A stretch of 64,000 nt of DNA, taken from positions 69,419,453 through 69,483,452 of the forward strand of contig CM049311.1 of the NCBI GenBank assembly GCA_026874595.1, in the 5' to 3' direction. Shown here one piece after another: positions 40,201 to 50,565 of this stretch (positions are counted from its first letter, which is position 1; every line of letters starts with the position of its first letter). The position numbers and the translations under genes are program-made. The notes beneath the pieces were generated by a model. That model made no database searches, was not told the DNA's origin, and worked only from the letters and a program-made list of their open reading frames with translations. The stretch comes from Sipunculus nudus. Lineage: Eukaryota > Annelida > Sipuncula > Golfingiida > Sipunculidae.

Positions 40201-42996
40201 AGAGGAAGAAGATTCTTAAATATGCATGCATAATTAATGAGGATTAATCATGTGAAGAGGTAACCAGATGGGAGGCTCTAATTTACAGCTTCTTGCCTCT
40301 TTGTTCGTTCACTTCACGCCATTCTGGTTTCTTTTGGGGGAAGTCCTAGTGATGCGAAGAGTTCATGAGAAGGCCCGCCTATCAGCGGCTGAGTCAGTAG
40401 ATGCTCATTATTCGCTGACAGGCGGGTAGTCTGTCCACAGATTTATTGATAAAATGGGTGGTAGAGGTCCAGATTTGTGTAATTAATCCTCATTATGGGA
40501 TGCTGGTCGTGTCATTGAGGTTATGAGCATCTCTATTCAACTGAGCAAGGAGAAAATGATAAGTGGGTAAATTTTTTTCTTAACACCCTTCAGACTGGTT
40601 ATGCTGGCTATGAGACTATGCTTGATTTAGTCTGTCTTGGATCTGGTTATCAATGTGTCATCCAGCACCCTCAGTTCCTCTGATACTATCTTGGGTCAGA
40701 CCTTACGTCTTGTCTTGTCACTCTGGTGTTGTGTTTGATCATAAATGAACCTGTCATACAACCTCCAAGCAGTATCAATATGGACCCTGCCAGCATTTAC
40801 ACATCTATTTTTTTTAAGAAAGATAAAGTCAAACAACCAGTCTGCCTTTGATCTCACAGTGTGAATTCATGTTATTTTCCCGTGAAAGTTGGTCTGTTAA
40901 AATTGTGGAAAATTACTGATCTGGTCTTGTTTTCCTATGATTTGTGCATTCTCAGCAATATTTTGCAGGAATATGTAATAGGAAATACTGAAATACAAAA
41001 CTCCATGATTAAAAATATTTCATTTGTAAAATGTCACTGAGTGCATTTTACAAAAACTACACATACATTCTCACAAAAGTAACACACAAAGCATACCTTA
41101 AAATTGAATGACAAAGTATTTTCCCAGTTAACAATATTTATGATGTCAGGGTCATAAATTTTCACTCCAGGGCTTCAAAATGTTAGACATCACTCCCAAT
41201 TAAAGGGCACATATGATTTTAAATATTTCAGGTTTTCATTGTCCCTTGACTAAGGGCTGATGTTATGTATTTTCTTTTGACAGACAAGGTACGGGAAGCC
41301 AATGGCTGTGTGCTGGTGCATTGTTTAGCTGGCATATCACGGTCTCCCACCCTGGCTATAGCCTACATCATGAAGTACTTAAATATGTCATCAGATGATG
41401 CGTACAGGTGTGTATTCATACCTTACTTATCAATTAATCTTACAGATTAAGTATATTTATGATGCATCATTGTATAAGAGAGAGGTTATTGCAAATGTTC
41501 AGATGATATTGCAGTATAATGCTTAATAACTTTATATTTGTTTCATACCACTACTAAATAGTTACTGTTTGTATATTTATTTTAAATTTTTACCTATGTG
41601 CTGTATATTAATAATTTTCACAGAGGATGTTAAACAGGTATGCTCAATTTGAAAGCCAGACTGAAGAAATAATGAATTTTTTAGGCTTGCAGCTTGAAAT
41701 ATAGATGTTTAGGAAATTGGGAGAAAATAGGTCTCCAAATTGAAAATTCCATGTTTAGAATCCACTGTAACAGACAATTTTTTACATTAACAAACATTCC
41801 TAGGGTCACTTGATGTTCCTTTAATGCTGAAGCTTCTGTAATTAAGATTTAAGTGAAAGTGTGAAAATTTAGTTTTGCTTTTTCTGATTTTATATTGAAA
41901 GGACACCTTTTCTTTTTATAGATATGTGAAGGACAAGAGACCAACAATATCTCCAAACTTCAACTTCTTGGGGCAGCTACTTGACTACGAAAAACAGCTG
42001 AAGAATGAAAAGCAAAACACACCTGAAGCTAACGCAGCTCTAAAACGGCAGTGTATCGCAGAACTACGAAGCCCTACCTCCCCGACCGTGGCCACACCAA
42101 AACTAACGTTTGGCCACCTGGTGAGGGAAAACACACTCACAGCACAGTCTCCAACGTCAGCACTGGCGAAACTTACCTTCGCATCAGCAATCAGTCCTGC
42201 TCAGACTCCCACTGGGGATAATACAGATTCAGGGATGCCACATTTCCCCCAGTTCCCCACAACAAGTTTGGACAAACTGAACTTTACGCCGTGCTTTGCA
42301 AAGGATGATTTTATTCGCAGTCCAGATTCAAAGCCAAGCAGTGGCACAAAACGACCCTTGAGCACAAGTTCAATAGAACAGCAATCTTGGAATGCTGGCT
42401 TTGCAAACAAAGTTGTCAGTAGGACTAATTGCAATGGCGGAGAAGATGGGTTTGTTTCTCTGAGATCTCCAGAAACCAAGGCAAAGCGCCCTCTGGTGAG
42501 ACCAAACAGCATTGCATTTTCATCATACCCAAAGTTTGACCCAGTCAGAGAGGAAGCTTTAAGTCCAAAAAGTCCTGTTACTCAAACAGACATGAACAAT
42601 CGCAGGGATGTTAATAATTCTGAAGATAAATTGGAAGCGTCTCGGAGTGAAGTCAGCCATTTGCCAAAGCAAGGCACTGTCGCAGAAGAAGTGACGAAAA
42701 AGAGGGAGTGTTGCATCTCAGGAAATTTAGAGCAAAACCGCAAGTCTCGCAGCTACGAAGATATCCTGAGCTCCCCTTACGAGGAAAACCAGTGTGAAAA
42801 TTGTGTCAATCTCTCACGCAAAGGGAGGCAGCATATACTGCATGTAGTGGATACGTTCTCACCCCCAGCGGCTCTTGAGAGAGCGCAGTGTCACTGTCGG
42901 GGATTGTCAGACTCTCACCAGTCAAACAGTAGCATCTCTTCAAGTGGCAGCCACAACTCTCTACATGGGAGCCTTGAGCTTATTCCAGTATCCTGA
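25080..42996 (+). CDS. DUSP8/16: Dual-specificity MAP kinase phosphatase, DUSP8/DUSP16 type (spliced, 5' end missing)
   Basis: The gene comprises four exons: 25080-25276, 31601-31748, 41284-41407 and 41922-42996. The joined frame is 1542 nt after two bases that complete an upstream codon, and gives 513 residues plus TGA. All internal junctions are GT-AG with phases 0, 1 and 2, and no stop interrupts the frame. Family knowledge: DUSP8/16 proteins dephosphorylate Thr and Tyr in the activation loop of JNK and p38 and shut off stress signalling. Seen here: linker (about residues 1-40), catalytic domain (about 41-185) with general acid Asp97, nucleophile Cys128 and Arg134 in HCLAGISRS, the block PNFNFLGQLLDYEK right after it, then a roughly 320-residue Ser/Thr-Pro-rich tail. 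The long tail and this block place it in the DUSP8/16 branch rather than with DUSP1/6/10. The N-terminal rhodanese/kinase-binding domain and start codon are not visible. Introns of 6.3, 9.5 and 0.5 kb are loaded with repeats. Confidence 0.93.
25362..25690 (+). mobile_element. tRNA-derived SINE
   Basis: The head is clearly tRNA-like: GGAGCGTGG, an A box TGGCGAACTGG at 25371-25381, and a B box GGTTCGCGTCCC at 25415-25426. The 250-bp body that follows shares blocks with 1005-1490. The tail ends in AT-rich sequence near 25690 with repeated accttta/taaaccc strings. No clean target duplication was seen. It lies only 85 bp downstream of a DUSP exon, in the sense direction. Confidence 0.75.
26676..26976. 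mobile_element. Probable MITE (TTCACACAG termini)
   Basis: TTCACACAG at 26676-26684 followed by GCAAATGCA is mirrored at the right end by TGCATTTGCTGTGTGAA. The left copy has nine extra bases between the two words. The interior repeats tttgaa/ttcaaaatgg strings, consistent with internal palindromic decay. No clean target duplication was seen. Confidence 0.4.
29698..29731. promoter_or_regulatory. Pair of CCATGG palindromes, first resembling an RFX X-box
   Basis: GTTTCCATGGTAAT at 29698-29711 matches the X-box consensus GTNNCCATGGNAAC at all but the last base. GTTCCATGGTAC follows at 29720-29731. It is in the DUSP intron. Confidence 0.3.
30280..31458 (+). mobile_element. Tandem-cored repeat element E with Helitron-like 3' end
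   Basis: Begins TTTTTATGCCCC with a strong hairpin GCCCC-C-GCCAC-AAA-GTGGC-C-GGGGC (about 30287-30311) and a short CCTTCCGTCCTTCCG tract. Six core units of about 180 bp start near 30361, 30541, 30721, 30884, 31063 and 31243, each with cgcaatgcctgcagata and gttgacctacttttga. The 3' end has GCCCC-AGGC-GGGGGC, then GTGTCG-TTC-CGACAC (31437-31451), AT, and CTAG at 31454-31457 followed by T. It lies in a DUSP intron, 143 bp before an exon. Confidence 0.82.
31601..31748 (+). CDS. DUSP8/16: DUSP exon: catalytic domain with general-acid loop
   Basis: The acceptor tttcttgcag ends at 31600 and the donor is CTAG|GTAAGT at 31749. The 49 codons plus one base encode VNGIGYVLNVSNTCPKP, SHFLRIPVNDNYCDKLLPYF and QDAFQFL. 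NGIGYVLN and SNTCPKP are hallmark DUSP8/16 catalytic-core strings. Asp97 in PVNDNY is the predicted general acid. It ends in phase 1; the last base G joins AC of the next exon to give Asp. It lies just 143 bp downstream of a tandem-cored repeat that ends near 31458. Confidence 0.94.
31876..33092. mobile_element. Non-autonomous pogo/Tigger-like DNA transposon (1217 bp)
   Basis: The terminal inverted repeat is CAGTGGAACCCC at 31876 and GGGGTTCCACTG ending at 33092, flanked by TA on both sides (31874-31875 and 33093-33094). CAGTGGAACC with a TA duplication is typical of pogo/Tigger-group (Tc1/mariner superfamily) elements. Subterminal sequence repeats gcgaccacccc / tgaccacccc. The interior has no transposase-like frame, so it is a MITE or an internally deleted copy. 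It lies in the DUSP intron, 127 bp after an exon. Confidence 0.85.
33093..36088. other. DUSP intron, no recognised feature
   Basis: Moderately AT-rich sequence. A less AT-rich stretch at about 34170-34330 carries no identifiable motif set. Confidence 0.65.
36089..38692 (+). mobile_element. Tandem-cored repeat element F
   Basis: Begins TTTTTAGCTCAGTTGAC and carries a CCGTCCGT/CTGTCTGT tract at 36138-36188. Two core units of about 690 bp start near 36210 and 36905, sharing aaattcggcat, cccctaccat-gcc and gttatgggcccaaacataat. It is bounded on the right by CATGACCCATAGGTCCCTTG, a small hairpin followed by CTTG, ending at 38692. The stretch 37480-38640 does not resemble the core and may be a further insertion, so the two ends might belong to different copies. 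Confidence 0.65.
39150..40500. promoter_or_regulatory. Intronic island with AP-1-like sites and nested inverted repeats
   Basis: TGACTCA lies at 39388-39394 and TGAGTCA at 40390-40396. Two inverted repeats are nested around the second: TAATGAGGATTAAT (40235-40248) with ATTAATCCTCATTA (40482-40495), and CCCGCCTATCAGCG (40374-40387) with CGCTGACAGGCGGG (40413-40426, one mismatch). The stretch is rich in TAAT words and looks less repeat-like than the rest of the intron. Confidence 0.35.
41284..41407 (+). CDS. DUSP8/16: DUSP exon: phosphatase active-site signature
   Basis: The acceptor is ttttgacag ending at 41283 and the donor is AG|GTGTGT at 41408. It encodes DKVREANGCVLVHCLAGISR followed by SPTLAIAYIMKYLNMSSDDAYR. 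HCLAGISRS is the HCx5R phosphatase loop: Cys128 is the nucleophile and Arg134 binds phosphate. The string NGCVLVHCLAGISRS is nearly invariant in DUSP8/16, with Pro replacing the usual Ala after RS. The exon ends in phase 2; AG plus A of the next exon makes Arg. The upstream intron of 9.5 kb carries two large repeat elements. Confidence 0.95.
41408..41921 (+). other. Short DUSP intron (514 bp)
   Basis: AT-rich intron between donor GTGTGT at 41408 and acceptor ag at 41920-41921. No repeat, hairpin or open frame stands out. Confidence 0.85.
41922..42996 (+). CDS. DUSP8/16: DUSP terminal exon: end of catalytic domain and long Ser/Thr-Pro tail
   Basis: The acceptor is ctttttatag ending at 41921. 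The exon completes the Arg codon and continues YVKDKRPTISPNFNFLGQ with LLDYEKQLKNEK, the conserved final helix of the DUSP8/16 catalytic domain. The next roughly 320 residues are low-complexity and polar. They carry many proline-directed sites (SPTSPT, SPTSA, SPAQTPT, RSPDSK, RSPETK, SPKSPV, SSPYE, FSPPAA), a basic stretch KAKRPLVRPNSIAFSSY, a Cys-containing segment CENCVNL, a SRSYEDIL motif, and a Ser-rich end (SSISSSGSHNSLHGSLEL). The stop TGA is at 42994-42996. Long Ser/Pro tails that MAP kinases phosphorylate and that affect stability are known for DUSP16; the same role here is inferred. Confidence 0.94.
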
Positions 42997-45490
42997 CCAG
43001 AGGACCCAGCGACAAACGTAACATTGTAACATCGCTAAATCAGACAAGAATTCAGGCCTCAGGAGGCTAATGTTCATATTTGTTTGGTCCTGGAGACAAG
43101 GTCAGAAACACGCATTACAGAGAACCACTGCAGATGGACAGATCAGACGACTGATTCCATCGTCTGTACCCCAATACAGGCAGAACCTCCAGAGGCATCG
43201 GTTCCTGTAAGCGTTGTTGGAGTTGTGTTTTTTATACTTTTCAATTAAGCAGTTATTACATGCATATATATCTTGCACAGTGCAGCAGGGAGTCAGAGAA
43301 TATGTTTACACATGGGAACATTGGGGTGTCTTTTATATCATTTTTAATTCCATGGACCTTATGTACCAAACAATAGCGGCTTGCAAAGTGTGTCTTGTTT
43401 TGTTAGAGACAGGGGTTTCTGTTTCATTCCCAAGGGACCAACCAAAGAGAGTCAGAAATCCTTCAAAATGGTTAAATCTGTTCATTCATCTACAACATGG
43501 ACAATTGCATTAGGGCTTGATCACATCTTAAAGTTGAAAATCGTAATGCAGTGATGTTAAAATGTTCAAGCACTTAATCTTCACTTTAAATCATTGCACA
43601 TTTGACAGAAAACTGCGTGTATTTATGTTCATTAAATGGCTAGTAATACATTTTTTTATGCATGGGTATATCCTATAAAATGCAAACAGTGATCTCATTT
43701 CAAAACATAAGCTGAAGATTGGTTGGGTGTATACTTTATCATACAGCAGGTTTAAATAAAAAACTGCACATTTTGTCAGTAAACCATTCAGCTTAGTGTG
43801 AACATTATTTTAGCAAAATGTCATCAATGAGTTCTATTTGTTTTGATAAGCATTTTTCTATTTTTGCTTAAGGCGCCATGTGTTATTTTTGCAGCCAGTA
43901 TTTCATAGGGAGAGAAAACATGCATTTGTCAAGGTTGAATATAAGATGTCAGTGAAACATGGGTTAACTTTAACAAATAAGATGATTGTCCTGCTTGATA
44001 AGTTAAAATGTATTCTGTAAAAGCTAGCCACAGGCTGTTGGGATTTATTGATGATTTGCAAACATCTTCATCTAATTATTGTGGGTTAAAGGGGAATACT
44101 ATTACTTCAAAGTCACAAAATTTGGGAGTTTTATCAAACTTTAATGTGGTTTATCAAACTTTAATATGGTACTATCAGCAGAAAGGAGCTTTCTTTTTTT
44201 TCAACCTTTAAGGTGCATTAGCTTGTCTTAATTTATGGTATTAGAGTTTGAATTAGGGTTTAGTTTATTAGATTATATGTTGCTGTGTAGATGATTAGCA
44301 GGTCCAGTATCTGCTTGTACCTGTTGTGGGTTGTGTGCATTTTGTGTTTTGATTACAGATAGAGAAGCAGTTCGTAATGTTATTTTTCTCATCTAGTGAT
44401 TTTCTCATGTTTACAATCATGTACATATGCAGCACATCTGTTTATCTGTTTTCTAAACCGGACCTGTGGGTTGACAGTTACATACAGTGTATATATACAG
44501 TATATATTAATTATTATCTGCATGGCTCCAGCACCATATCACCATCACTGTGTTCAACAAGGATGCATACACAGAACAGTAGGATCAAGAAATGAAAAGT
44601 GAAGCTTTAAATGAAAAGTGAAGCTTGAAACCCATATGTGTGTATATGCATGAAATAAAAAAAAAATTGTGAATAAAATAATGGCTTTCATTTAATATTC
44701 ATGTGCCAGATTTGACAGATCATTAAACTAAGGTGAATCAAAATGTAGCGTCTTCCATGGAGATGTTAGACTTTTCATATTTACAGAAGAATGATTATTC
44801 TGCCCTGGATTGATGTGTTTTCTTTTTGTATACACATTTACATGCATATGGGTTTTTAGCTTTCAGCTGACATGAGGGAACTTATATCAGTCCCACCAAC
44901 ATTCCACTCATTTCTTGTTCAAAGAGCCAAAGCGGGCAGATACAAAATCTATTTTAATATAAGACAAAGTTGCTTGGCGGTAATGTTTAAAGCATTTCAA
45001 GATTAACATTGAAGAAGTGCTGGCTGACTTATAACGATTTCTGTGCAGTAATGCCATCATTGTCTCGTGCATTGTATTATTGTGAAATTACTCTATGAAA
45101 CTGGCAAGAGGTCAAGATATATAGAATTTAAAATTTTCTTATGATTTTGGTACAAAGTGGTTGCATCAGGAATATTTTAGTTTGATAAATGATCAGTTAA
45201 TTATAAATGTGATTTTCTCAGATTGTTCCATTTCATGGCATACAGCTATACTAGTTACTTGGTACTTTATAAAGCACACAGTTTTTGCCAAATGATAGTT
45301 TCACCATGTATGTTTAGGACTTTGGGATTTTATTGTAAATCTGTACAAAATCACTCTTGATTGCAGTTAAAACTTGACAGACAGTCAGCCCATTCCAACA
45401 TCATGTTCACACCAGTAGAATAGATAAAAAGCACTGGAACCAAATGGACTGGGTATGGGCTGTAAATAAAAACTTCATTTCTTTATCAAT
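42997..45490 (+). other. Probable 3' UTR of the DUSP gene
   Basis: Non-coding AT-rich sequence after the stop codon. AATAAA hexamers lie at 43755-43760, 44654-44659, 44672-44677 and 45465-45470. The last is followed within about 40 bases by TTTTATGGTTTGTGTTG, a plausible GT-rich downstream element, so it is my preferred cleavage site. Several ATTTA motifs, typical of unstable signalling mRNAs, are present. No coding exon or mobile element is recognised inside. The true end cannot be fixed without transcripts. Confidence 0.5.
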
Positions 45491-45899
45491 CTTAAATGTT
45501 TTATGGTTTGTGTTGCACTTTCTAATCTTGACTTGTTACCTTTTCAGTGTTAACATTGATATTAGATCTTAGTTTTATATTACACTCAGCACAATCAAAT
45601 CCTGATGATTATCCAGTTAATTCTTCTTGTTAACTTGGTATGCAGTTGTCATTCAGCATTTTGGCAAAATGCAATGTCAAAAGTACGACATCTATTTTAG
45701 CAGCACATAATAGACAGTCTATTGTCATATAGAGGTCATATATTCAACAATTGCAGCCTTGGTTAAATCATTCCATTTCTGTTGACTAAAACAGAGGAGG
45801 ACAGCAGGTTATGACAGACCAAAAGTTCAAAATCTTAATGTCCAGGGGACCTTATAAGCTTATGCTCATCCATTACCATCTATAAAAAAACTACACTAG

Positions 45900-46062
45900 A
45901 TACTGGGCATCCTCATAAAGTGGGCACCTCATATCTAGTGGGCAGTTGTGACAGTCCCAATGGTTTTTTTTTTATTATTATTATTCATGTTATAGTAATG
46001 ACCTCCATGTTCTGGGCACCGCTATAAAGTGGGCAGTTGCCCCAGCCCCAAGGGAGACATCG
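45900..46062. mobile_element. Relic with two direct copies of a GGGCA-rich DNA-transposon end
   Basis: CTGGGCATCCTCATAAAGTGG near 45903 and CTGGGCACCGCTATAAAGTGG near 46012 are direct repeats about 110 bp apart, each followed by GGGCAGTTG and a run of C's. Similar strings form the ends of several invertebrate DNA transposons. No inverted partner was located. Confidence 0.35.
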
Positions 46063-46674
46063 CCACTTCTGTGTACATAAATGGTCAATTTTTTTGTCAT
46101 CACTTACCATTATATTTTTTATTTTCTCACCTTTGCCCTCTTAGGTCAGAGAGCATCATTTAACATTTTCTTTATTCAACCTTTAACCATTAAAGTCAGA
46201 GGTCATCACATTTTTTTCTCTTCTCTACTGCAGTGCTCATATATATTGGGCATTGCTAGACAATTATTTTTAGATTCATAGCTTTAAAAACAATATGTTG
46301 TTGTCCATAACTTCACCTTGTACTCACAAATGGAAAAGTTTACGCAAAGAATGATTTGTGATGGTGCAAAGAGAGGTTGCATAAACTTGTTGATTCACCT
46401 GGAGAACTGGATCAGATTGTTACAATACAACATTGAGTGTCATTCTATTTTCAAGAGCTCAGGAAACCTTGTTATTTTGTCATATATATCCATAAATATA
46501 TATATATATATATATTTGTGTGCCTTATGTCATCAGAAAGTGATGTGATGTCATCAGAATCTGTGTGGGTGTCAGTATAGTATTAATAAGCTGGATCAGG
46601 TTTATCAGGTGAAATACTGTTTGGGTCTGTGGCATAGAGAGGGGGTTTATTTATAGTAGGCATAGTAAAATGTA

Positions 46675-46677
<3 letters not shown>

Positions 46678-46761
<84 letters not shown>

Positions 46762-46768
46762 GTATATA
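46678..46768. repeat. (AT)n microsatellite with GTAT interruptions
   Basis: About 70 bp of AT repeats followed by four GTAT units and more AT. Confidence 0.95.
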
Positions 46769-47692
46769 TATTTTAAAGGGAGAGACCATTAATTTTTTGG
46801 CATGTACATAGTGTAACTTCACCCCTTTGTTGGTTCTAGTCAGTTTGTATCATGCCTGTATTTAATTATTGGTAATTCTTTGTGTTCCGCCATTACATTG
46901 ACCTGTTTGGCACTTTTAATCACATATACAGCCATATATAGCAGGCAGGAATATGGTCAGTACAAAAAGAATAAAAAGACACAATGGTATGGCAAGAGTA
47001 TTGAGGATTATCATTCTTTTATAAAGGATGGTGGTTTGATTGATATTTAAGTTGTAAAATAAAATCATCTGTCAGTTTATATATAAATGTTGACACAAAA
47101 CCTGCAAGTTTGCATACTATCTGAAATTATTATGGACCTGTAGAAGTCAGCAGCAGACCACAGCAATAACTATTACTGTTACACGTTTCTGGGTAAATTA
47201 TTCTGAATGTGGTATATTATTTTATTCTAATTAGTGCACAAATTTGCTCTGTATATTTACAAGAAATAATAGTTCTGCCTGACTACTGTAAATTAAAAGC
47301 AGTTATCCGATGTCATTGAGGCACACCAAGTATAGTCGGGGTAAAGCTAGATTTATTGTTCTAAGGGACACACATACTGTGTAGTATGGATGGTATACAG
47401 TACTCTCTATGTATGATTTTATCGAGTACAATACTGTTCAGTTGATACAGCACAAATTTGGGAGACCTTACCATTCTAATGACCAAATAAATGCATTCAT
47501 GCATCATTTATGTGTTTATATATAAATTGAAACTTTACTGAGGTGGCCACCCTGCTTGAGAGTGGTCCTATGAGGGGGTTTCTCTGGCAGTACATCTGGT
47601 TATATATGTATGAAAAATTATACACCAGGACCAAACAAGTGTCCATCTCAGTGGGGTGGTCATGTTACCCGGTTGGCCATTGTGTCAGGTTT

Positions 47693-47697
<5 letters not shown>

Positions 47698-47735
<38 letters not shown>

Positions 47736-47749
47736 ATATATATATATAT

Positions 47750-47791
<42 letters not shown>
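47698..47791. repeat. (AT)n microsatellite, compound
   Basis: AT runs broken by AATATAATAT, forming a self-complementary stretch of more than 90 bp. Flanking sequence (gaggtggccaccctg, agtggggtggtcatgtt) looks like paired ends of a small DNA transposon. Confidence 0.9.
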
Positions 47792-47794
<3 letters not shown>

Positions 47795-48451
47795 CAGGAA
47801 GTTACACATGAATGGGTATATCATGTATGTATGGCGTAGATTACATATATACCACATTTGGAAGAATGTTATGTATTGAAACATCACTATTGTGTGAAGA
47901 CATAGGCAGATCATGTACTGAGTCTGTAGAGTGTTGTCAAGTGCGTCTGTCTCAGTTTATCATATGTATAATAAAATACAGTTACATTTATATTAGCTTT
48001 TTGTTATCACTTCCTTGTATGAGCAGTATGAATATTTGGAAATCTGTTATAATGTTTGTGTGAGAAATGTTGGGATGTGGATGATGTGTTTGTGTTCTTA
48101 ACTTACCAAATTTTCCAAAAGAAAATTGGAGCACTTCATATTCTTCCGAGTCGATCTTTTGCAAGTCCTCGAGTAGACAGAAGTGGCTCCTTCAGTAAAA
48201 TTTACACTATAGGTCTAAGTGACCTTGCTTGACTTCAAAACATGGTAAATTACAGTTAAGATAAAACATTTATGACTGAAGTTTAAATTTAATGAGTATT
48301 TTTAATTAAATTTGTGGTCTATTGCTTTATTCTAATGTGAATATATACCCCTTGACTATAGGAGACTGTGACTTTTTTTTCCAATCCAAGTTTGTGGCTA
48401 TTTTCTTTGGCTTCATTTCCATCCCAAAATGTGTCTTTTATTTCCTGAGTG

Positions 48452-49420
48452 TTATTAGGTCCCTGCTAAAGTAAGCGGATCCGATTTTGTAATCACCGTG
48501 TCTGTCTGTCTAATACTCTTTCTATATGTCTGTCAAATTTGTTTCCTGATGATAACTCCAGTTTGAATTGACATATGGATTTCAAACTTGACTTAAATAT
48601 GACCCACCTCTAACGCAAGAACTCTATTTATTTTTGGGTCATGAGGTCAAGGTCACCCAACCCACTTATTAAGAAAGAATTATGATGGATTTAAAGCCAA
48701 GCTTTTCATCCCTAACCTTCCATCTTCCACAAATAGCTGACTTGCCAATAGGGGAATAACCTGATTGATATTGCGGTCACAATGTCAAAGGCCGTGGTCA
48801 CAGGAGCCATCTGTCCGCATATTTGTTTTTTACGGATGATAACTCTAGCTTGGATTTACATATGGGTTTCAAACTTAACTTATATAAGACCCACGAATAA
48901 TGTAAGAACCCTTTTGATTTTGGGATCATAAGGTTTAAGCCTAAGGTCACAGGATCCATTTATTTAGAAAGACTGTGGATGCATTTTAAGCCAAACATTT
49001 CATCCCAAAACCTTCCATCTAACACACATAGGTGTCCTGCAAACAGGAGATGAACCTGGTTAATTTTGGAGTCACAAGGGTAAAGGTCAATCTCACTGTG
49101 GCCACTTGCCACAAATTTGTTTCTGAAAGATAACTCCAGTTTTTGGATTAACATATTGGTTTCAAACTTGGATTTATATATGGCCCTGCCACCTATAGAG
49201 AATGAACCATTTTTAATATGAGGTCAAAGGTCAAGGTCACAGGGTTATAGGCGTTTTCCAGTATTATCTCAAATTACAGTCTGAATCAGGATTTTGACTG
49301 AAACACATCCCGATCAGGGTTTGGACTGGTCAGATTCTCGATTCGGATTTAGTCTTGAGGTTATAAAAATATTCTCAAAATCAATTTCAGCTCAGCGCCG
49401 TGTCCCATGGGTCCCTTGTT
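48452..49420 (+). mobile_element. Tandem-cored repeat element G
   Basis: Begins TTATTAGGTCCCTGC with a short GTCTGTCTGTC run. Three core units of about 290 bp start near 48541, 48828 and 49118, each with gataactccagttt and tggtttcaaacttg. It ends with CCATGGGTCCCTTG at 49418, the same kind of end as element F. AGGTCAAGGTCA lies at 48644-48655 and AGGTCAAAGGTCAAGGTCA at 49221-49239. No coding frame was recognised. Confidence 0.7.
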
Positions 49421-49834
49421 TAGGTTTTGTCATTTGTCCTGATGGGTTTGACCCCTTCTCTTCCTATATCCTGGATCCGACCCTGCTTTGGTATGTCTTA
49501 ATAACCCTTTGTTCACAAGGTAAATTAAAAAAAATAATTACGTGTTAATTTTACTGAACCTCCGGCAATGATCGGAATATTTTCATTAACTCTCTAGTGT
49601 ACTCGGACCCACCGGATATATGCAAATTAATTACCCTTTCCCTGAAATTACTTGGGTGTTATATTAACATACCTGTGTGCCCCATACGTTCTTCCTGAGT
49701 GTATAGTTAATTAAGATCCTGATATGCCAGATTACCTGGTGGACATTCCTGTATCCGGGGTAATCTGGTATTTTGTCCAGTATTTCTCTATTAAGAATAA
49801 TAATTAAATCCAAGCACCTCATTTTAATAGGGGC

Positions 49835-50120
49835 GGTGTTGTAATGATTAAGGTTCCGAGCTCATGATTGAGAGATGATGAGTTCGATTCCCAGGCAGAC
49901 CCCGATCGTGCCAAGGGACCTTGGGCAAGGTACTAACCGCAAGTATGCCACTCTCCACCCAGCAGTAAATACTGGGAAGGAAACCTGCGATGGACCAGCG
50001 TCCCATCCAGAAGAAATTTCACTCCTAAGAATTTCACGCTACAGAAACCGGGATAAGCTCCGGCCTGATGAGCAATGATAGGCTCGGGCGTAAAAGCCCA
50101 ATGTCACCTTCTGTTCACTC
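49835..50120 (+). mobile_element. tRNA-derived SINE with L2-like 3' part
   Basis: The B box AGTTCGATTCC is at 49881-49891, preceded by a degraded A-box region (GGTGTTGTAATGATTAAGG). Next come ccttgggcaaggtactaacc and caccc-agcagtaaatactgg, strings typical of CR1/L2-related SINE tails. Then comes gcgatggaccagcgtcccat, common in L2-type 3' ends. The end near 50120 is imprecise. Confidence 0.65.
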
Positions 50121-50565
50121 CCGAGGTCTTATAGTCTAGACCTAAGTTTGTTACCTGTTACTGTCATATGTTATAGTGTCCTTAGAGTTTTCCTCTTTAC
50201 CGACTTTCCTCTTTAGCCTACGGACTTTCTCCGCTCTGGCCCTCGCTATTTTCCCACACACGAACACAATATGCTGACTACCGGATTTTTTTATCATTCA
50301 AATAAACACAAAGATGGTTGCATGGTAACTAAATGAGTTGTTTAAAATACCAATCCTATGTACACTAATGAACAATAGTCAATTATGTTTAATGTATTTG
50401 ATAGATATTATAAATGTAAGCAGCATAATGACCCATCTCACTTCATCACTAATTCTTCATTTAAAACCATGAGCGAATTAGAGAAGACTTAGCAGATAAT
50501 ATTCTGTATATAATATATTGACCGATAAACACCGTACAAGAGATTTTCTAAATAGCCTTGATTAT

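Larger units (their letters stand above)
45491..48451. other. Intergenic sequence downstream of DUSP
   Basis: Apart from the GGGCA relic and two (AT)n tracts, nothing is recognised. Confidence 0.6.

Noticed and set aside
42201-42512. 103-codon minus-strand frame
   Set aside because: Antisense shadow of the long terminal DUSP exon.
47610-47914. Frames rich in Ile-Tyr repeats on both strands
   Set aside because: Translations of an (AT)n microsatellite.
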